Positions 21,120 to 33,323 of a DNA stretch of 64,000 bases are shown in pieces (position 1 is the stretch's first letter; each line of letters opens with the position of its first letter). Origin of the DNA: Anastrepha obliqua. Taxonomy: Eukaryota; Arthropoda; Insecta; Diptera; Tephritidae. A model generated the notes under the pieces. That model saw only the letters and a program-made list of their open reading frames with translations, had not been told where the DNA came from and made no database searches. Location of the stretch: NCBI RefSeq assembly GCF_027943255.1, contig NC_072893.1, positions 98,401,784-98,465,783 of the forward strand. Reading direction: 5' to 3'. The position numbers and the translations under genes were made by a program.

Positions 21120-21385
21120 AATCAAATTATATTATCAGTAATTTTACTGCAATTTTTTTCAGTAATCAGTAAAAACATATTTTTACTGCTTTTTCTTCAG
21201 TAATCAGTAAAAAAATATTTTTACTGCAATTTTTTTCAGTAATCAGTAAAAAAATATTTTTACTGCAAATTTTTTTCAGTAATCAGTAAAAAAATATTTT
21301 TACTGCAATTTTTTTCAGTAATCAGTAAAAGTTTACTGGTAATGCAAATTAAACTTCATTATCAGTAAAATTTTACTGATTACTG
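21120..21385. repeat. right subterminal array of hAT element
   Basis: The inverse of the left array, about five units of TTTTTTTCAGTAATCAGTAA plus AAAAATATTTTTACTGCAA. Confidence 0.85.
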
Positions 21386-21438
21386 CTATTTGTAATGCAG
21401 TAAGTTTATAATGCAGTGTGCCCACCTAGGCAAACTAT

Positions 21439-22660
21439 AATCTTCCTAATGCAAGAGAAGCTTTGTTAAGCTTCAATGAAGTCATTGTTTATATATCAGC
21501 ACATCAATCAACTTTATTATTGGAAATTTTAAGGCTAAAACAAAATTATAGCAAAAAATAACCATATTCAAATTAAAACAAACTGAACTAGACACTACTT
21601 TAATAAAACATAATTAGAGATGTTAATTTTTATGTTTTTTTTTTTAACTATGAAATTCAGTATACATTTTTTTAGTTAGTTTTTTAAAATAAAATGAATA
21701 AAGTATGGAAAATGCTACATCGCAGGTGTCCAACTTAGGCAGGTTTTACTGTTATACCACTATTTTAACGAACCGTAGCATACATATAAAAAAAATTATT
21801 CATACAAATACAAATACAGGAATGTATTTACTTACGGTACCTAGTCACAATAGAATTGAGTTTTGAAACAAAAAAAAAAAACATGAAACTAACATTACTT
21901 ATGAATGAAAATTTTAACTCCTAATCAATACATATGTATGAATAAATAAAGTTTTGTCAAAATATTTGATGTACATATATGAAATGAAATGATGAGAAGA
22001 AATAAACAGAAGGAATTTGAAAATAATATACTAAATTGACATACAATCGAATTAAACGTATACAAACAAATACTTAATATGCATTTATACATATACAGTA
22101 CATTTAGCGACCCATAAGCACATACACATGTATATAATACTATTTGTATAAAGAATTTGTACATTTCGATCTTAACTAAAACTTTGATAAAAAATTTAAT
22201 ACTATACAAGAGAATTATAAATTATCATAACAATTTAAAAACACTGACTGAAATTTTATCAAAAATTTAAACAATAAGGTGCGATTATGGAATTCATCAA
22301 GCTAAAATTTAAAACTAGAAACAAGAATAAATAATGAAAAGAAAATACGCAAATATAAATATAAAATCAATACTAAATACTAGTACATACTATATAACAC
22401 TTATGTAAGATATGAAAATGAAACATAAAATGAAAATACACAAACATCAATTACTAATTTCCTTGACATTCGCACAGAATGATCAACCAGGCAGGTTCTG
22501 TAAATTTAAAAGAGATTTTAATCTTTATGCATCTTTGTTGTTTTTATATGCAAGATGTCTAGTGGACTCTACTGAAAATGTGTGAAGTTTGATTGCATCA
22601 GTATTTTGTCCCGATGATAACATAATCAAAATAACCCTTCATCTTTCATTTAATTTTTTG
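21439..22660. other. AT-rich sequence, no recognised feature
   Basis: The first 80 bp may be the right side of the Tigger-like relic. Beyond that I see only A/T-rich DNA with TACATATG tracts. Confidence 0.5.
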
Positions 22661-22665
22661 TCCAT

Positions 22666-23570
22666 CTAAATAAATCCAAATAATAAATCTAGTCTAAAAT
22701 AAATTAACAAATTCTCAGTTACCTCCCTTATGACTAAGACTTCTGCCTGGTAGACGCTACAGTAGGCTTGAAGTCGGACATTTAATTCTAATTCTAATTC
22801 TTTTGACAAAATTCCATAGCTTACTTTATTTTCTAGCTTTGATCCATCCATGTAAAAATGTATTTCCCCTCTTGTCCATGGTCTTTGAGTTTGCCACTTT
22901 CTTTTTGATGGTATGTTAGTCTTGAAAAGCCTGTCAAAGGTGGGCTTGGGGAAAGAGTAGGCGATTTCTTCATTATAACTACTAATAGTATGTGGTATAA
23001 AAGCGTGGCCGAACCGCCGGGTCTTCCATTCGATTAAGGAAAATGGTGACCACGTGTTTTCTTACCAGATTTAGAGTAGGCGAGTTGACTAACACCTCAA
23101 TATTCCATATAGTAAAATAGGCCGAACTAGCGCTTGTTTGCATGTGTGCAATGCCTTTCTTGGCCTTTTGAACTCTGTTCTCAATATTAGATTTCTACGT
23201 AATTTTCCCGTCTAATATGAGTCCTTAGTATTTAACATTCTATTTCAAAGGAGTCTCCACACTTGAAAATTAGCGGGAAGACTGTGAGCAGTCTATGTTT
23301 CCTTGTAAACAGAATTAGTTCAGTTTTATCGGGGTATTCCGAGTTTCCTACTCACGGTCCAGTTACTAAGCGTGCCCATACTAGAGCGCAGAATATCCAT
23401 GAGCGTGTTCGGATGCTTGCCTGTAACCGTGATTGCCAAATCGTCAGTGTAAGCTGTGACGTGGCAACCCCTTTCCCTTAGAGTCAGTAACAAAGAGTTC
23501 CCTGCCAAAATCCTTAGGTATGAAGGAGACCTTCATCTCCCTCCAATTTAGCGAAATGTAGCCCTATTCA
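22666..23570 (-). mobile_element. R1/LOA-group LINE fragment (RT and RNase H)
   Basis: The minus strand runs from a reverse transcriptase palm piece (GCHVTAYTDDLAITVTG; the usual YADD is YTDD) to RVQKAKKGIAHMQ and IHFYMDGSKLENKVSYGIL (RNase H start, TDGS changed to MDGS) and YQAEVLVIREV. Stops and frameshifts separate the pieces. Both ends are missing. Confidence 0.7.
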
Positions 23571-24608
23571 AGCAGCTTCTAACAATGACATTAATGAACG
23601 GAGAGATTACAACCCGTGGTTTTTGTAACTCTGCCGGATAAATACCATTTATTACCGGTAATTTATGTGAACCAAAAGTGCTAATAGCCGAAAGCAAAAT
23701 CACTATTTATTAGATCTTCTTCTAATAGGCCACAAATCAGGCGAAAAGAAAATGAAACAGTTGATTAGAGTGCAAACTACGTGGAAAATGTAAGGTTGCA
23801 AAATATTCAGTCGAGACTGAATCGGACTCAAATCAACATTTAACTACACCCAATCCCTTTTCCATACGATTTTTCCTTGGTGGAAAACCAAGAAAACACA
23901 GATGCGACGCATGGTAAATTAACAGATATGTTACGCAACTTTTAAAAATCGTGTAATGTCATTTCATCTAGTGAAATATTTTCTCAATAACTCGCGCAAA
24001 AGTAATAACCCCATTCATGTTACTAATTTATAAAATTAAATCAATTACTTTTTATTTAAAAAAATTATTTGTGTTAACTTTACAGTTTAAATTGAAATTA
24101 AGAATAAAAGGAATAAGTTGTGCAACTATTCGTCGCTACTTCATGGCAAGCGTGCACGCATACTGGATTAAAAATGATCAGTAGATGCATCAGATGCAAT
24201 ATCACATACATGGGTCCCGCCTTTCTGTCGGGTTTAATTCTAATAAGTAGTTTCGTTCCTTATTAACGAGTTCTGTTGGTTTTCATTAATAAAGTTTGTT
24301 ATTAGCGACTGTTTCTAGCTTCTCAAGTTGCTTACAAATTTCTTGACATCCAGCTATACAAGACCTTATGTTATGCTGAAATTTTAACCCAGACTCATGT
24401 CAAGACTATGAATAATCAAATTTGTTCCACTCTGAACTAAACTGTACTTATCACATGATCTCAAGGAATATACTTGTATAATATACAATTATAATAAAAA
24501 TATTTACTTCATAAGCATTCCTTTATTAATTATGTTTTGTTTAGCATAACATTTTTTTTATTGGGACTCGTACCAGAACGAAAATTCCATATAAAAAATA
24601 GTTGGATG
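23571..24608. other. AT-rich sequence, no recognised feature
   Basis: No frame or repeat with recognisable content was seen. Confidence 0.5.
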
Positions 24609-24610
24609 TA

Positions 24611-25467
<857 letters not shown>

Positions 25468-25538
25468 TACAGATGGTTTTTAATTACTTATATATGGAGC
25501 ACTCACTGTCTTCGTTTCATTGATCCGATGAATAGAAT

Positions 25539-25920
25539 TTGCGTTCAATAGTCATGTCCAACCATAATCTAAGGATTATTGGTGAACTTTCGCAAACAAT
25601 CAAAGCGTTTCTTAATTTAAAACAAAATTTAGGAAAATACCACTTTATTAACGTTCGAAGCTTGAATACATATATAAAGCGTATACCTTCTAATAATAAC
25701 AATTATAGGGTTGTAGCAATTCATACAGAAAAGCATCCTGCCAATGAGCATTTTGGCCACTATATAACCCCGACCACCAAGGAGGTAGGCGTTCATTTAG
25801 TTGCCGAAAACGTTGGTCCCCTTGATATTATATTATCTTACAGTCACGCGAAAATACTCTTCGAGTATCGGAACTTCATCGCTCTTATAATCATCACTCC
25901 AAATCCATAACTTGCGCTAG
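25539..25920 (+). pseudogene. Helitron replication-protein fragment
   Basis: The open frame of 123 residues includes RVVAIHTEKHPANEHFGHY, ITPTTKEVGVHLV and GPLDIIL, which fit the Helitron region just before the helicase-like Rep domain (IRADK.P..EH.R.YN.PT..EVA). No Rep HUH motif or helicase is present. Confidence 0.6.
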
Positions 25921-26330
25921 TTACGTTATGATGCCAGAAATTGTACATATTACCATTAGAAAGAATGCATAAGATATCTTCTAAGCTTTAACTAAACATA
26001 TGCAAACAGATTTTTTCAAAATTTTTTATTTTAATAATATTTTATCATAAACAAATGGTATGAAACGTGTACCGTGCAGTAGTTTCATAATAAACGGGCC
26101 GGACACGAACGACTATCGACATGTGATTAGAGTTAACAATGCTATTTGTCAAAGAATCTCAACAATCGAGTGATCGAACTCGGAGGAATTACAGAGATAC
26201 GTTTGGCTTTTCCTCAGACTTCATATTGCAAATTATTCTATTAATATTATTCTTTCCAAACATCTAATTTATCTGGACTTCCTCAAAATTATCGAGAAAA
26301 AGTGTTTGAAAACCAAAAAGTATATCATTA
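25921..26330. other. AT-rich spacer, no recognised feature
   Basis: Nothing recognised between the Helitron scrap and the Tigger terminal repeat. Confidence 0.5.
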
Positions 26331-28562
26331 CAGTAGAAGCCCGATAAGTGCAATACCGATAACTGCAATTTCGGGGAAAGTACAATTCGTCCATAGAAAA
26401 CTCGAAAAGAGCAATAAAAAATTGCAATTTTCGGGCGCAAAAGAATTCTTGTTCGAAGAAATTTTTTACTTAATACGGCAATGTATTTGCGTTCATCACG
26501 CGCGAATACACAGCTTTATAGCTATGCACAGTTATGGTTCTCGGAATTATTGCGACCAAAAACACTGTTCTAACGCTTTGTGATTTTTGATTTTTACAAA
26601 TAACTGTAAAATTGTAGCGCTGATATCATAAAATTTGGCATCGAATCGTTTGTGACATTCAACACGCGTTAGTTTCAAGCTGGTTCTTGAGAGTAAAACA
26701 ATCGTTCGGAGTTTGAATTATTTTTTTTGCTTTCATCAAATAAAATCATGGGAAAAGTGAAAAAGAATCTACATTTTCTTACATTGAAAGAAAGAGATGA
26801 GATTCTCCAAAAAATTGAAAAAGGCGTTAAACAACGAGATCTTGCATTCGAATACAAAGTTGATTGCGCAACGATTTGCCGAATAAAAAAACAATCCCAT
26901 TCATTAAAAGAAAATGCATACAATTCATTTTCACTTGGAAATAAACGGAAAACTTTGCGGTTTGGCAATCATCCAGAGCTCGAGAAGCGTTTGTACCAGT
27001 TTTTCATGAATCAGCGGCGACGAAATGCTCCTGTTTCTAGCTTGATATTGAAAAGCAAAGCATTAAAAATATTTGATGAAATAAAAAAGGATGGAGAACA
27101 ATTCAATGCAAGTGATGGATGGTTTTCGCGATTCAAGAAACGCTTCGGACTTCGCTATTTGACTGTGACTGGTGCATCATTATCTTGTGATCCAGAAGCC
27201 ATTGAGCCATTTAAGGAAAAATTGACGGCGAAAATCGCTGAAAAAGGAAATGTAACATCACAAATATATAATGCTGATGAAACGGGGCTCTTTTGGAAAC
27301 TTTTGCCAAATAAAACCTACGTTTCGAAAGATGAAAAGAGTGCTCCAGGCAACAAAGTTTCAAAAGATCGAATCAGTGTTCTTTTGTGTGAAAATGGTGA
27401 TGGCAGCCACAAAATAAAACCATTAACGATCGGCAAATCTATGAATCCGCGTTGTTTTAAAAATTTTCGTCTACCGGTGAATTATGCTAGCAACAAGACT
27501 GCTTGGATGACGCGGGATATTTTCAAAAAGTGGTTCTTTGATAATTTTGTCGAAGAAGGGAAAAAATTCGCCAAAGAAAATGATGTTCCACCCAAAGCAT
27601 TACTCTTGCTGGATCAAGCCCCATCTCATCCGCCCGAAGAAGAATTAGTTTGTGGTGAGATCGAAGTGATGTATTGTCCGGCCAATTGCACAGCGATTTA
27701 AAGCCAATGGATCAAGGTGTTATTAACTTGACAAAAATTCAATACAAAACATTGCTAATGGAAACCATAATTAGTGAAAAAGATTCTTCATTACATGAAC
27801 TATTGGAGAAAATTGCTTTGAAAACCGCCGTGATCATGTTGAGCCAAGCATGGGGGAAATTGCTCCCTGAAACGATCGCTAAATGCTGGAAAAGCGTATT
27901 GGGTACAAGCCCAACAGTTGACGCGATTATTGAATCTAATGCAGACGATATGCCATTGGATATCGAAATTGACGTCCCCCATTTTGTTGGAGGATTACAA
28001 CGGTTAAATGAGATGGTCGAAAACTATGTGGGTGAAGCAGACACAGATGAAATCCGCAATTGGGTTTTGGAATTAGGAATAGATGAAGGTGATAGTGAAG
28101 CCAATAAACTCGGAGATACTACTCAAGAAGAAACAACCGAAAAAGTCCAACATGAATCGATTTTTGGCTGTGTCAATACAATTTTGAAATGGGGTGAACA
28201 GAACGATGTACTGCCATTCAATCAGATCGCTTGTTTGCATGATATCCGATCAAAAGCACTTGAAAAGTGTTACGAGAAAACGCAATCGAAAATAACAAAG
28301 TTTTTCCAAAAAAAAAATAATTGAATTTTGGAGCACACACTCATATGTCCTTCCGCATTGATCTCTTTGTATTAATTTCAATAAATATGTGTTCATTTTT
28401 CTTGAATATCGACCTTTTGAGCTCATTAATTGCATTGAATGGAGTTAAAATATTTTTCCCTAGGTATTCCTCGATCCACAGGAGAAATTCGCAAAAGTGC
28501 AGTTTTACGCTAAGTGCAATCATTGCTGAAATTTTCCAATTGTACTTATCGGGCTTCTACTG
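26331..28562 (+). mobile_element. Tigger/pogo-type DNA transposon, nearly complete
   Basis: Ends CAGTAGAAGCCCGATAAGTG and the inverse ACTTATCGGGCTTCTACTG, with TA at 26329-26330 and 28563-28564. Length 2232 bp. Further inverted matches (TGCAATT, CACTTAG-type) lie inside the ends. One transposase gene fills it and has a single frameshift. Base composition is like the flanks. Confidence 0.93.
26748..28324 (+). pseudogene. Tigger/pogo transposase with one frameshift
   Basis: Start at 26748 (MGKVKKNLHFLTLKERDEIL) rather than the upstream Met at 26727, because pogo-type proteins begin with this CENP-B HTH. Order: psq-type HTH (about residues 10-60), CENP-B HTH (NASDGWFSRFKKRFGL), then DDE_1 with YNADETGLFWK, LLLLDQAPSHP and PMDQGV as the three catalytic sites. 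The frame breaks at 27699-27701, where NCTAI meets TAA one base out of step; the second frame runs to 28324. Apart from that the protein looks complete (about 525 residues). Confidence 0.92.
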
Positions 28563-28564
28563 TA

Positions 28565-30440
28565 TGTTTTAAAAGTCTATCTTTTAAATTGCCATCAAAC
28601 GAGTCTAAGAATGGTACATGCCTGAATTTTTTTTAATAAACTGTACATGTTTCAAGTTTTGACCGGGACTATTACATACTATATGTATTTTTTAAAATAT
28701 AGATTTTGACCAATGATTTTTTTCTTGTCGAGTAATTTTTGATCAAAGATCTATTGGTATCAACATTTCGGGTTGGTTGCGTGCATAAGGTAAATTATCG
28801 AATCTCGTCATATTTGGGCAAATGACGAATTAACTGAAACTCTTGTTCCCCAAATTGTCGTACATTAAATTTAAATTTATTAATTTAATTTAAAATAACA
28901 ATATTGCTTAGCTTTAGAAATCAACCTTTATTTAAGAAATTTCATCTTATTTATTACACCTGAGTGTGATAAGAATAATATAATATATCCGTATTCGTAC
29001 TGCAATCTCTCACACTCTTCCGCAACTTTATAGAACTCTCCACAAAAATATTTCTCTGACTCCATGTAACTTGCTAGGTAACTTGGGGGCTGGACTGAAC
29101 TTGGCTGAGGGGCTGGACATTTAGCGCGTGCATATCACTACCTACCACTGATTTTAGGAAACGATCACGTATGTGTGTGTTTGCGGGCATTAAAAATGTG
29201 TCCATGTAGTTTGGCGTCACACATCCTGCAGCTTTGCAACAACGTATTCATTAGATATGCCATAAGCAGCTATAATCAATAGCAAATTAAAATTGAAAAA
29301 GAAAATCAAAGTTTGCGTATTGTACATATCTATACAATATACTTATATGTACACATACATGCACATTCGGACATGTACTCATGTGAATTACAATTTCTGA
29401 ATTTCTTTACGATATGATGGTATGAAGAGTTTTTAAATTTAAAACGATTTAGATGAAGTTCCCCTTGCTAAGATTTCCTATGTGCGTATAATTTAGTCAA
29501 CATTTAAATAATTTATGTTAAGCAAATAATGAGCATAATTGTTGCAAAAACATTACCGATAAAAATATCGACAGGAAATATAAGAAAAAATTTCCTATAG
29601 CTTCGGTAGATTACAATAATATTAGATATATAGTCCGATAAATGCAATCAAAATTAATAACCATATTCAACTTAATAAATAATTACAGATACATATGTAT
29701 ATGTACACATATTGAAAGAAGTAAAATGTAGGGTAAAACTATTTTCGAATTATTTTAACTATAAACTCAGATTACAGGTGCTTAAAAGAACTAAATTTGA
29801 ACTTATTAAATTTTAAATGTGATAAGAGTCGGAAATAGTGTTATCGATGTTATAAATGTTATTCTTTTGAAATACATATTTAGTATGATTATTGTCATTT
29901 AAAAATATAATATTTATTTTAATAGCTATAAGGATTCGTAAATAATTGTATTACAAAAGAAAGATAATAAGAATAAATAAAAATCTTTAAATTTTGTAGA
30001 TAAATATGTGTAGCGATAAAATAATTTTTAATTTTAACTCATACTGCAAAAACTGTAAATAAATTAATTATGTGAAATCCCTACATGGTAGGCTTCAAGT
30101 TTTTTACTCAAATTCTAATAAACATTAAGTTGTAAAAGGTATTCAAAAAATGTTCAACAAAAATAACTCAAAATGTACAGATAAATCACACCTAAAACGT
30201 AAATACATACAAATAATATTGACATTAAAACTTTTTATAAATTTATTGCAAATTTTATTTTTGTAATATGCCAAATTGTTGAAAATATAACACATATTTT
30301 TAACATCTTTTGCAGTTAACTTTGCATTAAGAATTTCTTCAAATTCACCTCTCCACCTCGGCCTTAACCTGACAAAGTTGCATAGCAAAACCAAAAAAGA
30401 AAATAGGTCGGAGAATCAGCTGTTCATATGTAGTTATATA
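28565..30440. other. AT-rich sequence, no recognised feature
   Basis: Long gene-free stretch with A/T-rich tracts and a few TATGTACACATACATG repeats. A slightly GC-richer patch at 29050-29240 has no readable frame. Confidence 0.55.
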
Positions 30441-30442
30441 TA

Positions 30443-31320
30443 AAGGGTGATTTTTTAGCTATTATCTTTTTAAACAGTTGGTTTAAACAGCTAATGCACG
30501 TTTCGTGTTTTGTTTCACTGTCAAACATCTTCAGTTTGGTCTATAATTTAAACACGAGTCGTCTAACAAACGAACAACGCTGGCAAATCATTGAATTTTA
30601 TTATAAAAATGCATATTCTGTTAAGAAAGTTTAAAGCCGAAAAATTGTGTTCAGCGTCGAAGCTCATTTTTGGATCAATGGAATTGTCGATTTTGGAGTA
30701 AAGATCAGCCAGAAGAATTGCAGGAGCAACCAATGTATCCAGAAAAGGTCACAGTTTGGTGCGGTTTATGGGCTGGAGGTATCATTCGACCGTACTTCTT
30801 CAAAAATGCTACCGTGAAATGGCATCCAACTTTTTTTGCCCAAAATGCAAGAGCTTGACTTCCATCACATGTGGTTTCAGCAAGACGGTGCCACATTCGC
30901 ACAGCACGCGTAACAATGGACTTGTTGAGAGGCGATTTCGGTGAACATTTTATTTCACGTTCGGGTCCTGTCAATTGACCACCCAGATCGTGCGATATAA
31001 CGCCTTTAGATTATTTTTTGTGGGGCTATGTAAAAGCTCATGACTATTCAGACAAGCCTGCTTCAATTAACACATTGGAAGACAACATTAGAGCATTTAT
31101 ATGTGAGATACCGGCCGAAAAATTGGAAACAGTATGCGAAAATTGGACTAAGCGGATGGACTATTTGAGGCGCAGTCGCGGTCAACATTTGCATGAAATA
31201 ATCTTCAAACATTAAATTATGCGGACTCTACTATCGATATATAATAAAAATTTCATGAATTTTTCTGAATTTGACGTGTGTTTTTTTGAAAAACTTTCCT
31301 ATAGCTCTTAAAAAATCACC
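30443..31320 (+). mobile_element. DD41D mariner element, decayed
   Basis: Left end AAGGGTGATTTTTTAGC after TA, right end TTAAAAAATCACCC. The N-terminus is deleted after KNAYSVKK; readable later parts include EAHFWINGIVDF, VTVWCGLWAGG, and 31018-31215 (FICEIPAEKLETVCENW, RRSRGQHLHEIIFKH). The right boundary lacks the expected TA and instead joins another DD41D piece. Confidence 0.82.
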
Positions 31321-31613
31321 CAAGGTTTACTGACCCGGTCGTCTCAAATTTGGCCACCAACCGTTGAAGAGTCGACTTTGAAGGACCACCACGTCTACCG
31401 AAAAATGGGCGCAATGCGCGCAACGTTTGTGTTGATGAACACTCATTTTGATAATAAAGTCTTATCATTTGAACGTGCTGTTCAATCATGTAACTTACCA
31501 TGATGATTTGGCATAAACAACTGAATAATAAACAAAAGATCTGACAGATGTCACCAAAACAAAATGGCTGCCACAGGGTGCCAAAATCGACCCGCGCCGA
31601 TTGAAAAACCCTT
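31321..31613 (-). mobile_element. DD41D element, 5' end only
   Basis: Minus strand from 31613: AAGGGTTTTTCAATCGGCGC, then ATG at 31501 and MVSYMIEQHVQMIRLYYQNE through FGRRGGPSKSTLQRLVAKFE. It stops where the previous element begins. Same family as the miniature at 41434-41800. Confidence 0.85.
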
Positions 31614-31615
31614 TA

Positions 31616-32138
31616 TTTTATAGTTAATAATAATAAATAAAAAAAAACGTTATTTTCCAAAAGCTGGGGGTTTGACGACTATATGTGTGCGATGTAGGTA
31701 TTGCTTTAGTAAAGTTCGGAATTTGTCATTTTCCGTAAAATTTGCGAGAGTTTCACCTTGGTCCCATGGCCATTGAATGTATTTATGGCTTACGGTTATA
31801 AGCCAAGCACTAACACGTCGAAATATTTGCCATGCCGATAACTTTGCTACGCCAAAATGAATTTCCGATCTGACGATAGGTTACGGTATTGATGATGTAC
31901 CATACGTAAATATATATATTAATATATACAACATTTTGAACAGCTCAATCCCGAAATGCTTTGAGAGAGCCTCGCTATAATTTAAAAGTAATTTATTCAC
32001 TTTTTCGAATGCAGATGTACATACTATATGTACTTTTAAAACTTACACAGTGCTACGATTTGTCCTCATGGGATTTAAAAACTTAGTCGTTCATTAAATC
32101 AATACTTCCAACAAAGTTTGCGAATTGCGGATGCTTAC
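31616..32138. other. AT-rich sequence, no recognised feature
   Basis: Nothing recognised. Confidence 0.45.
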
Positions 32139-32229
32139 CGTTCACTCTACCGGAATCTTCAGCTGAACTCGCTGAAATTGACTCGTCGGCCGAACTATTT
32201 CTATAATTTCGTTGGTACCATTCAACACA
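32139..32229 (-). CDS. possible orphan coding exon
   Basis: On the minus strand an acceptor-like AATTGCTTTCACAG precedes 32229 and a donor G|GTAAGC follows 32139. The 91 bp between are open in one frame, with WYQRNYRNSSADESISASSA and EDSGRVN, a Ser/acidic composition more protein-like than the flanks. No partner exon was found, so this is weak. It could be chance. Confidence 0.25.
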
Positions 32230-32539
32230 CTGTGAAAGCAATTAAGATATTCAGTGGTCACACAATTTATTCGTAGACTCACAGTTTATAAACAGATACA
32301 CCTGATACTTAGCACGATTTATACCAAAGAACAAAATTTGGATATATTAGTAAAAAATAACATATTTATTCAGTCTAGTTCCTGAATTCCTAGTCAAAAC
32401 ACAGAAGGCAGTGCACAAATTTTCAATCAAATTTTCTTTTTAATATTCCAGAAATAATTTGAAATATAATTTTTTAACTGCGTGTTTTTCATATACATAT
32501 AAAAGTGATTTGTGACCAAAATATCTGCACGTGTTTGCA

Positions 32540-33070
32540 AAGTTGTCAGCTTGGCGCCTGGGGCCCCAAATCTCGGGGATAACAGATGTTCAATCACTGC
32601 TAACTATCATGATAACCTCAACTGCGTTAAGGGCACTGTATTTGCCCCTTTCCTCAACAATGTCCCGGAAATTAAATCATTGATGGCTTAAAAGAATATG
32701 GCGTAACAAATGTTTATAAATTTCAACGCTTTATCGAAGGAGTCTCTAAACCCACAGGAGTTATTTTAATTTCTTTCGACAACTACTTTCTACCGGACAA
32801 GATTGATATCGCTTGGATCACCACCAAAGTATGACCCTTCTATCCGAATCCCATGAGATGCAAAAATTGTCAAAAATTGGGGCACACGAATAAGTTCTGC
32901 AAAACTATGCCAGCTTGCGGAAAATGTAATCTCCCAACTTGTGCCAGAAATATCAGCAAGCAAAAGAAATCATGAAAATAAAAACGCAAGAAAAATGCAC
33001 TCTACGTGAAGCGAACAAACACATTTGCCAACATCACGAAAACAAATAGTTCAACCGACAAAAGAATAAA
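32540..33070 (+). mobile_element. I-type LINE, ORF1 part (left half)
   Basis: Broken frames give PEIKSL, KEYGVTNVYKFQRFIEGVS-like text, FDNYFLPDKIDIAWITTK and a zinc knuckle MRCKNCQKLGHTNKFCKT followed by CGKCNLPTCA, typical of I-clade nucleic-acid-binding ORF1. Frameshifts are frequent. The LOA element that starts about 33075 interrupts it. Confidence 0.65.
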
Positions 33071-33323
33071 CTAATTATCAAAAGTAACCGATGTCATGTC
33101 GGTCTCCTCGGCGCTGGGATGAGGCTTAAGTGGTGATTTAACACCATGTTATGGAGATTAACTTACCACGAACTAAGAGGGAGCTCCATATAGGAATTGG
33201 GTATCCACCCATTCGCGGATCGGCGGAATTGGTTAACACCCAAGTACTATGTGGAGAGTACCGCACCGACAACCTGGCAGTAGGTATAAAATGCTTTCTT
33301 TTTCTACAATGTGGAGGTTAACG

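Larger units (their letters stand above)
19653..21430 (-). mobile_element. hAT element with long inverted subterminal arrays
   Basis: An 8-bp target duplication CAAACTAT sits at 19645-19652 and 21431-21438. Ends are CATAGGTGGGCAC (19653) and CCTAGGTGGGCAC read inward from 21430. Both ends carry arrays of units of about 48 bp rich in CAGTAAAAATATTTTT and ACTGATTACTG, in opposite orientation (19700-19935 and 21120-21385). A partial hAT transposase lies between. The duplication is perfect, so the insertion is fairly young. Confidence 0.9.

Noticed and set aside
19700..21385. CRISPR-like look of evenly spaced repeats
   Set aside because: Units are contiguous, near-palindromic and inverted at the two ends of a hAT element; there are no unique spacers and the genome is eukaryotic.
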